Of a stretch of DNA of 64,000 bases, positions 17,889-26,224 are shown piece by piece (the stretch's first letter is position 1; the number at the start of each line of letters is the position of its first letter). The stretch is from Agromyces sp. Marseille-P2726 (GTDB taxonomy: Bacteria; Actinomycetota; Actinomycetes; Actinomycetales; Microbacteriaceae), in NCBI RefSeq assembly GCF_902809835.1, contig NZ_CADDWM010000011.1:186001-250000 (forward strand), given 5' to 3'. Under the pieces are notes generated by a model. The model worked only from the letters and a program-made list of their open reading frames with translations, was not told the DNA's origin and did no database searches. The translations under genes were made by a program, and so were the position numbers.

Positions 17889-19364
17889 TCAATACGCACC
17901 CTCCGCCCGGGCCACGGAACGCACGGTGCGGTAGAGGACGATGATGTCGCCGGTCAATGACCAGTTCTCGACGTAGTAGAGGTCGAGCCGCACGCTGTCC
18001 TCCCACGAGAGGTTCGAGCGGCCCTGCGTCTGCCAGAGCCCCGTGATGCCGGGTCGCACGAGCAGCCGGCGACGGGCCCAGGTGTCGTAGCGCTCGACCT
18101 CCGACGCGAGCGGAGGCCTGGGACCCACGAGCGACATGTCGCCGAGCAGCACGTTCACGAGCTGGGGTAGCTCATCGAGGCTGTACTTGCGGAGCACGGC
18201 CCCCACCCTGGTCACGCGCGGGTCGGCACGAAGCTTGAAGAGCACGCCGTTGCCGTCGGTGCGGTCGAGGAGGGACGGCAGCTGCGCTTCGGCGCCGACG
18301 ACCATCGACCGGAACTTCAACATGTGGAACCGCTTGCCGTTGAGCCCGACGCGCTCTTGAAGGTAGAACGCGGGCCCGGGGCTGTCGCTGCGAACCAGCA
18401 CCGCGATGACGAGGAACACCGGGCTCAGCAGCACGAGCGCGAGGAACGACACGACGAGGTCGAAGGCTCGCTTCGCGGCGTACTTGCGCCCTTCGAACTC
18501 GGGATAGTCGACCTGGATGAGCGGCAGCCCGGCCACGGGTCGGGCGTGGATGCGCGGGCCGGCGACATCCGTCAGCGCCGGGGCGACGATGAGGTTCGTC
18601 GACTTCGCCTCGAGCTCCCAGCCGAGCTCGCGCATGCCGCGGGGGTCGATGGTGTCGGCACCCGTGAAGATGACGGTGTCGGCGCGCGCCTCCTCGAGCA
18701 CCCGGGTGAGGTTGTTGAAGTCGCCGAGCACCGGAATCCCCGGGCAGAGCTCTCGATCGACGGTGCCGCGCTCGGTGATCGCGCCCACGATGCTGAATCC
18801 GGATGTGCCGTCGCGGGCGATCTGCTGGGCGACGTGCACCGACTTCTGCCGCTCTCCCATGAGGATCGCGCGATGCGAGAACGCCCCCTCGGCGCGGCGG
18901 TGGATGAGCCACTTGCGCCATGCCCACCGGGAGACGAGGAGCAGGGCGAGGCCGAGCGGGAGTGCGACGAGCAGGTAACCGCGTCCGACCTCGGACTGCA
19001 GCAGGAATGCGACGATCGCCAGCAGGGCGAACACCCGGATCGTGGCATCCGTGATGCGCCGGTACTCACTGGTTCCGGCTCCGATGATGTTGCGGTCGCG
19101 GGTCGCGAACAGTGCCAGCGCGAGCAGCCAGCCCCCCGCCAGGATCGCCGAGACCAGCGTGTAGTTGAGCTCGAAGACCCCGCCCTGTTCGCCGGGAATG
19201 CGCAGCATCTCGCGATGCGTGCCGAATCGGATGAACTGCGACGCGTAGACCGCGAACACGATCACGATGAGGTCGGTGACCAGGAGGCGCCGAGCGTAGG
19301 CCCGCTGCCACGCAGCAACGACCGCGACCGGCGAACCGGCGACACTCTGTCGTGTCAGGGTCAT
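17889..19364 (-). CDS. Exopolysaccharide polyprenyl glycosylphosphotransferase
   Basis: 491 residues; transfers a sugar-1-phosphate to undecaprenyl phosphate to start a glycan repeat unit. The N-terminal half has about four membrane helices and a CoA-binding-like domain. The C-terminal catalytic domain begins K-R-A-F-D-L-V-V-S-F, then L-K-F-R-S-M, D-E-L-P-Q-L-V-N-V-L-L-G-D-M-S-L-V-G-P-R-P and R-P-G-I-T-G-L-W-Q, all complete. The ATG at 19364 has GAGGAGG 5 nt upstream. No flippase or polymerase gene is in the window, so the rest of the pathway is elsewhere. Confidence 0.93.
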   Translation of the reverse strand: MTLTRQSVAGSPVAVVAAWQRAYARRLLVTDLIVIVFAVYASQFIRFGTHREMLRIPGEQGGVFELNYTLVSAILAGGWLLALALFATRDRNIIGAGTSEYRRITDATIRVFALLAIVAFLLQSEVGRGYLLVALPLGLALLLVSRWAWRKWLIHRRAEGAFSHRAILMGERQKSVHVAQQIARDGTSGFSIVGAITERGTVDRELCPGIPVLGDFNNLTRVLEEARADTVIFTGADTIDPRGMRELGWELEAKSTNLIVAPALTDVAGPRIHARPVAGLPLIQVDYPEFEGRKYAAKRAFDLVVSFLALVLLSPVFLVIAVLVRSDSPGPAFYLQERVGLNGKRFHMLKFRSMVVGAEAQLPSLLDRTDGNGVLFKLRADPRVTRVGAVLRKYSLDELPQLVNVLLGDMSLVGPRPPLASEVERYDTWARRRLLVRPGITGLWQTQGRSNLSWEDSVRLDLYYVENWSLTGDIIVLYRTVRSVARAEGAY

Positions 19365-19536
19365 GGCAGCCTCCTCGCCGTCCCGTTCTTCGGGCGACGG
19401 GGCGACGAACCCGCCGTTCGGGCGGCGGGCAAGCACAGGCTAACCCGGAATGTCCCCCGAAGAGAGGACTCCCCGACAAGTTACCCCCGAAATGGGGAGG
19501 AAACGTAGCCCGCCACCCGTTTCGTCACCGGTCGCA

Positions 19537-20658
19537 CTACCTGGCCTCAGGAGCCGTGGCGGCATCCGCTCGATCCCGCCCGCTCGCCCACCGCAGCACC
19601 TGCTCGAGCGGCCCCCGCCCGACGTATCGGCGCCACAGCCATGCGAACACCATCGAGCCGACCACGAGACCGATGAGCAGGGGCCAGGAGTCGTCGGTGA
19701 CGACGCCGTTCTCGGTGCGTTTCGCACCCGCGATCACCACGAGGTGGATCGTGTAGATGCTGAGCGGCATCGCTCCCATGGCGATGATCGGCGACAGCAG
19801 GGTCCGGGCAACCCGACGCACGGGCGGGCGGGCGAGCGCCGTCACGGCCACGAGCGCTGCGACCACGACCACGCAGACGCCGACGTTGCCGACGGTCATG
19901 ATCGACTCGTGCAGCGGCACCGACCACGACGCCTCGCTCACGACCTCGGGGCCCGGCATGCTCGCCGCGATCGGCAGGAACACTGCGGCCGCGAGGCTGC
20001 CGATCAGCGCGGCCGCCGCGAGCACGCGCGCGCGTGCGAGGTCCAGTCGCGCGAGCGCGAGCCCGATCAGCATCACCGGCACCCACACGATGACCGGATA
20101 GGCACCCCCGACGACCCAGTCGGAGAGGAACTTGACCGGGGTCTGGCGCACCGCCTGGACGAACTCGGTTCGCGCGCCCAGCTCCGCCAGGCCGGGGGCG
20201 ATCACCACGAGGCCGACGCCCAGCGCCAGCGCCACCCACGGACGCAGGAACAGCAGCGGCAGCATGATGAGGAACGCGACACCGTAGACGTCGAGGATGA
20301 TGAAGACGAGCGGGTTCAGCAGCGCCCAGATCAGGAAGCCGAGCACGATCAGGATGACCGCGCGAATCGCGATCTGTCGGCGCAGCGTGTCGCGGCCCTC
20401 CGTGATGGGGGCCGCGCCGCCCGAGATGAACCCGAGCCCGATTCCGGCCGTCAGTGCGAAGAGCAGGCGTGGCCGCTCCTCGGCGATGGAGAGGAGCTGC
20501 GTCACCTCCACCGAAGCCACCACGGGCGCGACGTGCGCCACGAACATGCCGATGAGCGCCAGACCGCGTGCCGCGTCGACCCCGTCGACCCTGCGGGGCA
20601 TCCGGTTCGCCTGGCGCGTCGGGTTCGCCTGCGGCATCCGTTGGTCTCGACTCACCAC
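19537..20658 (-). CDS. DUF418/DUF1624-type polytopic membrane protein
   Basis: 373 residues, about nine membrane helices. The N-terminal R-R-V-D-G-V-D-A-A-R-G-L-A-L-I-G-M-F-V-A-H matches the heparan-alpha-glucosaminide N-acetyltransferase/DUF1624 start, and the C-terminal P-L-S-I-Y-T-I-H-L plus W-R-R-Y-V-G-R-G-P-L-E-Q-V-L-R-W matches DUF418. Such proteins probably acylate envelope molecules; the substrate is unknown. The GTG at 20658 is 19 bp from the tdk stop with only a weak ribosome-binding site; ATGs at codons 8 and 20 are alternatives. Confidence 0.82.
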   Translation of the reverse strand: MVSRDQRMPQANPTRQANRMPRRVDGVDAARGLALIGMFVAHVAPVVASVEVTQLLSIAEERPRLLFALTAGIGLGFISGGAAPITEGRDTLRRQIAIRAVILIVLGFLIWALLNPLVFIILDVYGVAFLIMLPLLFLRPWVALALGVGLVVIAPGLAELGARTEFVQAVRQTPVKFLSDWVVGGAYPVIVWVPVMLIGLALARLDLARARVLAAAALIGSLAAAVFLPIAASMPGPEVVSEASWSVPLHESIMTVGNVGVCVVVVAALVAVTALARPPVRRVARTLLSPIIAMGAMPLSIYTIHLVVIAGAKRTENGVVTDDSWPLLIGLVVGSMVFAWLWRRYVGRGPLEQVLRWASGRDRADAATAPEAR

Positions 20659-20677
20659 GTGGTCGTCGCTCGACCGG

Positions 20678-21307
20678 CTACCCGACCGCCGTGTGGTGAC
20701 GTCCGTTCAGCACGCCGCCGCTCTCCTGGAGGTAGCAGACACCGCAGAGCGACTCGTACGTGACATCCTGGCCATCGATGGCGACCTGATCGCCGTCGAA
20801 GACGAACCGTCCGTCGATGAGCCGGCCGTTGAAGATCGCCTTCCGCCCGCACCGGCAGATGGTCTTCAATTCCTCGACGCTGTGCGCGATCTCGAGCAGG
20901 CGGCGACTGCCGGGGAACGCCACGGTACGGAAGTCGGTGCGGATGCCGTAGGCGAGCACCGGGATGTCGTCCATGAGCGCGATGCGCAGCAGGTCGTCGA
21001 CCTGATCGGACGTGAGGAACTGCGCCTCGTCGAGGAGCAGGGCGCTGACGTCGCGCCCGAAGGCCTCGATGACGCGTGTGCGGTGCTCCTGGAACCGGTC
21101 GAGCACGTTCGTGTCGGGCTCGAGGGTGAAGTCGACGTCGCGCGTGACCCCGAGCCGCGAGAGGATGCTCCGATCGCCCTTCGTGTCGATCGAGGGCTTG
21201 GCGAGCAGCACCCGGTGGCCGCGCTCCTCGTAGTTGAAGGCCGCTTGCAGCAACGCCGTGGACTTGCCGGAGTTCATCGCTCCATACCGGAAGTACAGCT
21301 TCGCCAC
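20678..21307 (-). CDS. tdk: Thymidine kinase (TK1-like)
   Basis: 209 residues; phosphorylates thymidine with ATP for salvage. The P-loop G-A-M-N-S-G-K-S-T is at residues 9-17, the Walker B-like L-L-L-D-E-A-Q-F (catalytic Glu) near 93, and Y-G-I-R-T-D-F-R follows. The zinc lasso has C-R-C-G and C-G-V-C. All key residues are present. It starts with GTG sharing its first base with the stop of the upstream response-regulator gene, so it is probably co-transcribed with the sensor cluster. Confidence 0.95.
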   Translation of the reverse strand: MAKLYFRYGAMNSGKSTALLQAAFNYEERGHRVLLAKPSIDTKGDRSILSRLGVTRDVDFTLEPDTNVLDRFQEHRTRVIEAFGRDVSALLLDEAQFLTSDQVDDLLRIALMDDIPVLAYGIRTDFRTVAFPGSRRLLEIAHSVEELKTICRCGRKAIFNGRLIDGRFVFDGDQVAIDGQDVTYESLCGVCYLQESGGVLNGRHHTAVG

Positions 21308-22014
21308 TAGTCGAGGTACCCATCTTCCGCCGCGCGGCGGATCAGTTCGGACTTGCGGCTCGCCGGCCGCCCGGCCTTCGCGTACTTCTCGCGCACCCGG
21401 CGAAGGTAGGTCTTCGCGGTCTCGTAGCCCACTCCCATGTGGCGCGCCACCTCGAGCGTCGAGAAGCCCTGCGTGTACAGGCGCAGCGCGCGCTCCTCCG
21501 CGGCGCTGAGGTGGGCGGAATCGTGCTCATCCTGAGCGGGTCGGCCGTCGCGCGCGGCCACGCCCTTCGACCCGGGCGGATGCCGCCGCAGCTTCTCGCC
21601 CCGGGCGACGCGTCGGGCCAGCTCGACCAGCTCCTCGGCCGGCAACGTCTTCGAGACGAATCCCGAGGCGCCCGCAGCGAGGCAGCGATCACGGGATGCC
21701 TCGTCGTCGAGCGCGCTCACCACGAGCACCTTCGCTCCGGCCGCCCTGCAGGCACGGATCCGGGACTCGATCGAGACTCCGTCGGGCAGCTGCAGGTCCA
21801 TCAGCACGAGGTCGACGGGGAACGCGGGGCTGCGGATGAGCTCCATCCACGTCGTCGCGCGCACCACGACCGAGAAGTCGGGGGCGTGGTCGCCGAACCA
21901 GGTCGCGAGACTGTCGACGATCAGGCCGTGATCGTCGAGGAGCGCGAGTCGCACGGGAGGCGGTGATGCCGGCTCGGGTTCGGCGACCGGAGTCGTGGTC
22001 TCAGTCGGGCACAT
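21307..22014 (-). CDS. LuxR-family response regulator
   Basis: 235 residues: a receiver domain (about 21-140) with the acidic pair L-D-D-H near 26-28, phospho-acceptor Asp at 73 (L-M-D-L-Q-L-P-D) and K-T-L-P near 128, then a DNA-binding domain H-L-S-A-A-E-E-R-A-L-R-L-Y-T-Q-G-F-S-T-L-E-V-A...Y-E-T-A-K-T-Y-L-R-R-V-R-E-K. The start overlaps the upstream sensor gene by 14 bp. It forms one unit with two membrane sensor proteins and tdk. The signal is unknown. Confidence 0.9.
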   Translation of the reverse strand: MCPTETTTPVAEPEPASPPPVRLALLDDHGLIVDSLATWFGDHAPDFSVVVRATTWMELIRSPAFPVDLVLMDLQLPDGVSIESRIRACRAAGAKVLVVSALDDEASRDRCLAAGASGFVSKTLPAEELVELARRVARGEKLRRHPPGSKGVAARDGRPAQDEHDSAHLSAAEERALRLYTQGFSTLEVARHMGVGYETAKTYLRRVREKYAKAGRPASRKSELIRRAAEDGYLD

Positions 22015-23140
22015 GCGTCACCTCCACCTTCACATTCTCACCCGTCAGGGCCACTTCCGCGCGCAGTGCGACGGCACGGGCCACGGCCGCGAACCGGTCG
22101 AGCTCGCGCCGGGTCGGCGGTGCGGCTCCGTTCACGGCCCGGATCGTGATGCGGTGACGCGGCGGATCGATCGCCAGCACCACCTCGATGGCGGTCGTGC
22201 GCCCCGAGTCCGAGAGCCACGAGAGCAGCGCCGTGAGCGCCGAGCGCTGGTCGGATGCGAGGTCGTCGGCGGCACCCGACGGATCGTCGACGACGACATC
22301 GATGGCGCGCGTCAGCTGCAGGTTCGCGGCGAGGTCGTCGAGCCAGGTCGACTCGATCCCCGCCTTCAGGGCATGCCGCAGGGTCTCGGCGAGCTCGCGG
22401 GCGTGATCGGCGTCGTCGACCGAGATGCGGTCGGCGGGCATGACGCCCGCAAGGAACGGGAGCACCTCCCTGCCGAGCACCGAGACCTGGCTCTGCTGCA
22501 CCGAGCGAGCAATGCCGGCGCGGAGTTCTGCGTCTCGCTGGAGGGCGGCGCGGTTCGCCTTGCGCTGCCAGGCGAGCGTCTCGTCGACGATCGCGTAGGA
22601 GTACCCGGCGGCTGCGGCCGACAGCGAGAGGACCGCGGCGGAGTTCACCGCGATCAGCGATGCGATGGGGACATCCACGGCCGTGGCCATCGCGGATCCG
22701 ACGACGAGGAACGACAGCACCGCCGCCGACAGGAGGCCGGCGGCGAGCAGGGAGAGCCAGGTGCAGTACGGGGCGAGCGCGAGGATGAGCATGCCGATCA
22801 CGATCGATCCGAAGTCGTCGTAGAGCATGCGGTTCGCGCCGATGGTGCTGACGTACTCGGCGACGGCCGCGGCCACCGCGAGGCCGACCACGAGCCAGAG
22901 CCGCTCGGTCGTGAAGGGCGCGCGTTGCGGAGTCGCCGAGACGGCGGCGACGATGCCCGCCACGGCGACCAGCCCGAGGGCGATGATGGCGGCCACCGGG
23001 GAAACGACCTCTCGCCAGTGGGCGACGGTCTGCACGACCGCCGTGCCGAGGGCCAGTGCCGCGCCGATGGTGACGATCCAGGCCGCCGTGATGCCACCGA
23101 TCGGGTCGGCCTCCTGCTGGCTCAGGCGTATCCGGTTCAT
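22001..23140 (-). CDS. Membrane sensor-like protein without a clear histidine motif
   Basis: 379 residues: about six to eight membrane helices in the first 210, then a cytoplasmic region with a helical stretch and a C-terminal part (V-V-L-A-I-D-P-P-R-H-R-I-T-I-R-A-V-N-G) that may be a degraded ATPase fold. I see no H-D-x-x-x-x dimerisation motif and no canonical N, G1 or G2 boxes. It is coupled to the preceding histidine kinase (ATGA overlap) and overlaps the regulator gene. It may be a partner subunit or an accessory signal receiver. Confidence 0.75.
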   Translation of the reverse strand: MNRIRLSQQEADPIGGITAAWIVTIGAALALGTAVVQTVAHWREVVSPVAAIIALGLVAVAGIVAAVSATPQRAPFTTERLWLVVGLAVAAAVAEYVSTIGANRMLYDDFGSIVIGMLILALAPYCTWLSLLAAGLLSAAVLSFLVVGSAMATAVDVPIASLIAVNSAAVLSLSAAAAGYSYAIVDETLAWQRKANRAALQRDAELRAGIARSVQQSQVSVLGREVLPFLAGVMPADRISVDDADHARELAETLRHALKAGIESTWLDDLAANLQLTRAIDVVVDDPSGAADDLASDQRSALTALLSWLSDSGRTTAIEVVLAIDPPRHRITIRAVNGAAPPTRRELDRFAAVARAVALRAEVALTGENVKVEVTHVPD

Positions 23141-24378
23141 CGGCCGCCCTCCGGTACGGTCAGCACGACCGTCGTTCCGATGCCCTTCGTCGACCAGACC
23201 CGGACGGTGCCGTCCTCCTGCTCGATACGGGCCCGCACCGAGGTGCGGAGGCCGATCCGGTCCTCGCCCACCTCGCTCTCGTCGAAGCCGACACCGCTGT
23301 CCATGACGGCGACCGTCACTTCGCCGCCTGCGAACCCGATCGCCAGCTCGGCCTCGCCGACCCCCGCATGCCGGGCGACGTTGATGACGCACTGCGCCGC
23401 TGCCTGGTCGAGGGCGGCTGCGCGGCCCGGCCCCAGCGCTCCCAGCACTGCGAGATCGCCGGTCACGCGCAGCTCGAGTCCGGCATGCTCTGCCGCGGTG
23501 AAGGTCTGCTCGAGCGTCGGCGCGGTCTGGGTCGCCGCGTCCGCCGGCCGCGACCCCGGCGAGCCCGCGCGGGCCGCAGCGCCGTTGCGCCCCGGCTCGT
23601 CGGCGAAGTGCGCGTGCTCGGTCGCCCAGTCACGGCCGACGATGAGGCCCAGGTCTCGTCGGATGCCTTCGCGGAGTCGCTCGTCGACCGGTCCGGACCC
23701 GGCCGCCGCGATGGCGACGAGGTGACTGAGCGCCGTGTCGTGAAGCCTGGCCGTCGCGCGAAGCTCGTAGTCGTGCCGGATGGCGAGTTCGCGGTTCTGC
23801 TGGCTGGCCCGATGCAGTCCGGTCTCACGACGTTGATCCGAGGAACGGGTGACGCCGTCGTAGATGCGGACCACGAGGAAGATGCCGAATGCCATGCCGG
23901 CGGCCAGGTTCGGCGCCCAGGTCGCACCCGCGATCATCGCGCCGAGGAAGGTGGCCGCGAGGCCCAGGCCGTACCCGAGCGTTCCCCACGTGATCGCGAT
24001 CGCGGTGCCGACTCCAGCTCCCCCGACGAGGATGAGGGCGACACGCGGAAGGGCCAGGAGCACGTTGTTCGTCGATTCGAATCCGTACGCCGGATCCATG
24101 ACCAGCACGGTCGCGGCGAGCACCGCGCCGGCACCGGCCACGAGGTACAGCACCGTGAACGTCACCGAATCGAACCGTGCGACGAGCAGGAGCAGCAGCG
24201 CCATCGCGCCGCAGAGCGCCGCTCCTGCCCAGCCCGCGGGGTCGGCGTTCACGACGGCGCCGATGAGGCTGATCAGCGCGCCGATGCCGAGGCAGACCCA
24301 TGCCGCGCAGTGGCCAGCATGCGCGAGGGCGCGGCTCATGGAGTCCCGCGCAAGGTGGCCCGGTAACCCCAGGGTCAT
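23137..24378 (-). CDS. Membrane sensor histidine kinase (HisKA_3 type)
   Basis: 413 residues: five to six membrane helices (about 20-172), a linker, the phospho-acceptor region A-R-L-H-D-T-A-L-S-H-L with His213, and a HATPase domain with I-N-V-A-R-H-A-G, M-D-S-G-V-G-F-D and I-G-L-R-T-S-V...G-I-G-T-T-V-V-L-T-V-P. This is the NarL/LuxR-partner class of kinase. GGAGGAAG lies about 5 nt before the ATG. It is the first gene of a four-gene unit: kinase, sensor-like protein, regulator, tdk. Confidence 0.88.
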   Translation of the reverse strand: MTLGLPGHLARDSMSRALAHAGHCAAWVCLGIGALISLIGAVVNADPAGWAGAALCGAMALLLLLVARFDSVTFTVLYLVAGAGAVLAATVLVMDPAYGFESTNNVLLALPRVALILVGGAGVGTAIAITWGTLGYGLGLAATFLGAMIAGATWAPNLAAGMAFGIFLVVRIYDGVTRSSDQRRETGLHRASQQNRELAIRHDYELRATARLHDTALSHLVAIAAAGSGPVDERLREGIRRDLGLIVGRDWATEHAHFADEPGRNGAAARAGSPGSRPADAATQTAPTLEQTFTAAEHAGLELRVTGDLAVLGALGPGRAAALDQAAAQCVINVARHAGVGEAELAIGFAGGEVTVAVMDSGVGFDESEVGEDRIGLRTSVRARIEQEDGTVRVWSTKGIGTTVVLTVPEGGR

Positions 24379-24510
24379 CGTGCTTCCTCCGCTCGGGGGC
24401 CCCGCAGCACTGGGGTGTGCGGTGGCCTTGACCCGGATTATCCCAGTTCGACCCGGTTCGCGGCATCCGTCGAAAGACGCAAGCAGTTTCTCGCTCCAGG
24501 GCCTGCCTTC

Positions 24511-25599
24511 TCAGAAGAGGGCGGACGGGTCGGATGGCGCTCCGAACGCGTCGGGCAGTGAGGCATCGGTTCGCCGGGGCGCTCGCCCGCGCCTCGCCGC
24601 CTCGAGGGCGGTCGACCTGACGCCGCCCGTCGACGGATCCTCCCGCCCCTGTTCGAGACCGTGCGCCCTGATGAGCGGGCGGATGCGATCGGCGAGCCAC
24701 CGGCGGTACTCCTTGGGCGCGTAGGTGTTCTTGCCGTAGTACATCGACCGGTACTTCGGTACCAGCTCGGGATGTTCCCGCTCGAGCCACTGCATGAACC
24801 AGGCCTTCACGCCCGGCTTGAGGTGCAACGCGGTGTAGAGCACGCTCGTTGCGCCCGCGTCCTTGGCCTGCCGGAGGGACTCGTCGAGGTGCGCCCGAGT
24901 GTCGGTGAGGTACGGGAGGATCGGCATGAGGAACACCGAGCAGTCGAGCCCGGCCTCGCGCACCGCAGTGACGGTCGCGAGGCGCGCCTTCGTGGTGGGC
25001 GTGCCCGGCTCGATGGACTGCTGCAGGTCGTGGTCGTACACCGCGATCGACATGGCGAGGTCGACGGGCACACGCGTGGCGGCATCCGCCAGCAGTGGCA
25101 GGTCTCGTCGCAGCAGCGTGCCCTTCGTGAGGATGCTGAACGGCGTGCCGCTCGACGTCAGCGCATCGATGATGCCGGGCATGAGCGCGTAGCGACCCTC
25201 GGCGCGCTGGTAGGGGTCGGTGTTCGTGCCGAGCGCCACCGGCTCATGGCGCCACGACGGCCTCGCGAGCTCGGTGCGCAGCACGTCGCCGACGTTCACC
25301 TTCACGATGATCTGCCGATCGAAGTCGTCGCCCCCATCGAGGTCGAGATACGTGTGCGTCGGCCGCGCGAAGCAGTAGACGCACGCATGGCTGCAGCCCC
25401 GGTAGGGGTTGATCGTCCAGCTGAATGGCATCGCCGACTGGCCCGGCACGCGGTTGAGCGCGGACTTCGCGAGCACCTCGTGGAAGGTGACCCCAGCGAA
25501 CTCGGGCGTCTGCACCGAGCGCACGAGGTTGTTCAGCTTCGCGAGCCCCGGCAGCGTGTCCGACTGCTCGACGCCGAGTTCCCGGTTGCTCCACCGCAT
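24511..25599 (-). CDS. Rv2578c-family radical SAM protein
   Basis: 362 residues. The [4Fe-4S]/SAM motif C-S-H-A-C-V-Y-C is near residue 70 inside N-P-Y-R-G-C-S-H-A-C-V-Y-C-F-A-R, as in the Rv2578c/SplB-like group; N-T-D-P-Y-Q and S-I-L-T-K-G-T-L follow. M. tuberculosis Rv2578c belongs to the LexA regulon, and here a perfect LexA box lies 9 bp upstream of the ATG, so DNA-damage control is likely. The chemistry is not known; SplB relatives repair spore photoproduct. Start taken as M-R-W-S-N by family similarity, although no ribosome-binding site is visible. Confidence 0.9.
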   Translation of the reverse strand: MRWSNRELGVEQSDTLPGLAKLNNLVRSVQTPEFAGVTFHEVLAKSALNRVPGQSAMPFSWTINPYRGCSHACVYCFARPTHTYLDLDGGDDFDRQIIVKVNVGDVLRTELARPSWRHEPVALGTNTDPYQRAEGRYALMPGIIDALTSSGTPFSILTKGTLLRRDLPLLADAATRVPVDLAMSIAVYDHDLQQSIEPGTPTTKARLATVTAVREAGLDCSVFLMPILPYLTDTRAHLDESLRQAKDAGATSVLYTALHLKPGVKAWFMQWLEREHPELVPKYRSMYYGKNTYAPKEYRRWLADRIRPLIRAHGLEQGREDPSTGGVRSTALEAARRGRAPRRTDASLPDAFGAPSDPSALF

Positions 25600-25607
25600 A
25601 CCGACAT

Positions 25608-25623
25608 TCGAACACACGTTCGA
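25608..25623. promoter_or_regulatory. LexA (SOS) box
   Basis: TCGAACACACGTTCGA matches the actinobacterial SOS consensus TCGAAC-N4-GTTCGA with no mismatch. It lies immediately upstream of the radical SAM gene, where bound LexA would block its transcription until DNA damage. Confidence 0.9.
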
Positions 25624-25697
25624 AACTCAGGCAAGCGCATGTGGCGGCGAGCCGCAGCGCGCCGGGGTGTCGGGAGCTGGAGGCGACGCCTCTCGGT

Positions 25698-26123
25698 TCA
25701 CCCGTGGAAGGGCGTCGCCGAGATGATCTCGCCCTCGATGAGCCGGCCGGTCGGCGTCTCGTACGCGAACCCGTCGCCCGCGTACTTGCCGATGATCGCC
25801 TCGCCCAGCGGAGAGGTCGGCGAGTACACGTCGATGTCGATGTCGGCGTCGTCGGCGGTGAGGCCGCGCTGCGCGAGGAGGAACGTCGTCGTCGAGGCAT
25901 CGCCGCCGAACTGCACGACGATGATCATGCCCGGCTCCACCAGCCCGTCGTCGGGCTTGTCACCCACCTCGGCTCGCCGAAGGATCGACTTCAGCTCGAG
26001 GATGCGCGCCTCCGTCTGCGGGCCGACATCCCCCGTGCGGCTGGTGAGCTCGCCGAGCTCCGCCTGGAGGCGATCGTAAGCGGCTTGCGTGAGCCAGAGG
26101 GTGTCGTGCGAAGACGTCGACAT
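25698..26123 (-). CDS. GreA/GreB-family protein with shortened coiled coil
   Basis: 141 residues against ~158-165 for GreA. An N-terminal helical hairpin (L-T-Q-A-A-Y-D-R-L-Q-A-E-L...R-I-L-E-L-K-S-I-L-R-R-A-E-V) is followed by the FKBP-like domain ending L-G-E-A-I-I-G-K-Y-A-G-D. The hairpin tip lacks the D-L-S-E-N-A-E-Y element that carries the acidic residues needed for RNA cleavage by RNA polymerase. It may therefore act like mycobacterial Rv3788, a Gre homologue that binds polymerase without cleavage activity (inference). AGGAGA lies 6 nt before the ATG at 26123. Confidence 0.82.
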   Translation of the reverse strand: MSTSSHDTLWLTQAAYDRLQAELGELTSRTGDVGPQTEARILELKSILRRAEVGDKPDDGLVEPGMIIVVQFGGDASTTTFLLAQRGLTADDADIDIDVYSPTSPLGEAIIGKYAGDGFAYETPTGRLIEGEIISATPFHG

Positions 26124-26224
26124 CAGGTCTCCTGTCGTATCGGGCCACTCGGTTCGAGCTCCCGCCGATGAAACGTAAACTGCCAGTTTACCCGAGCCGG
26201 CGGCGGATGGAGATTCCCGCCCGC

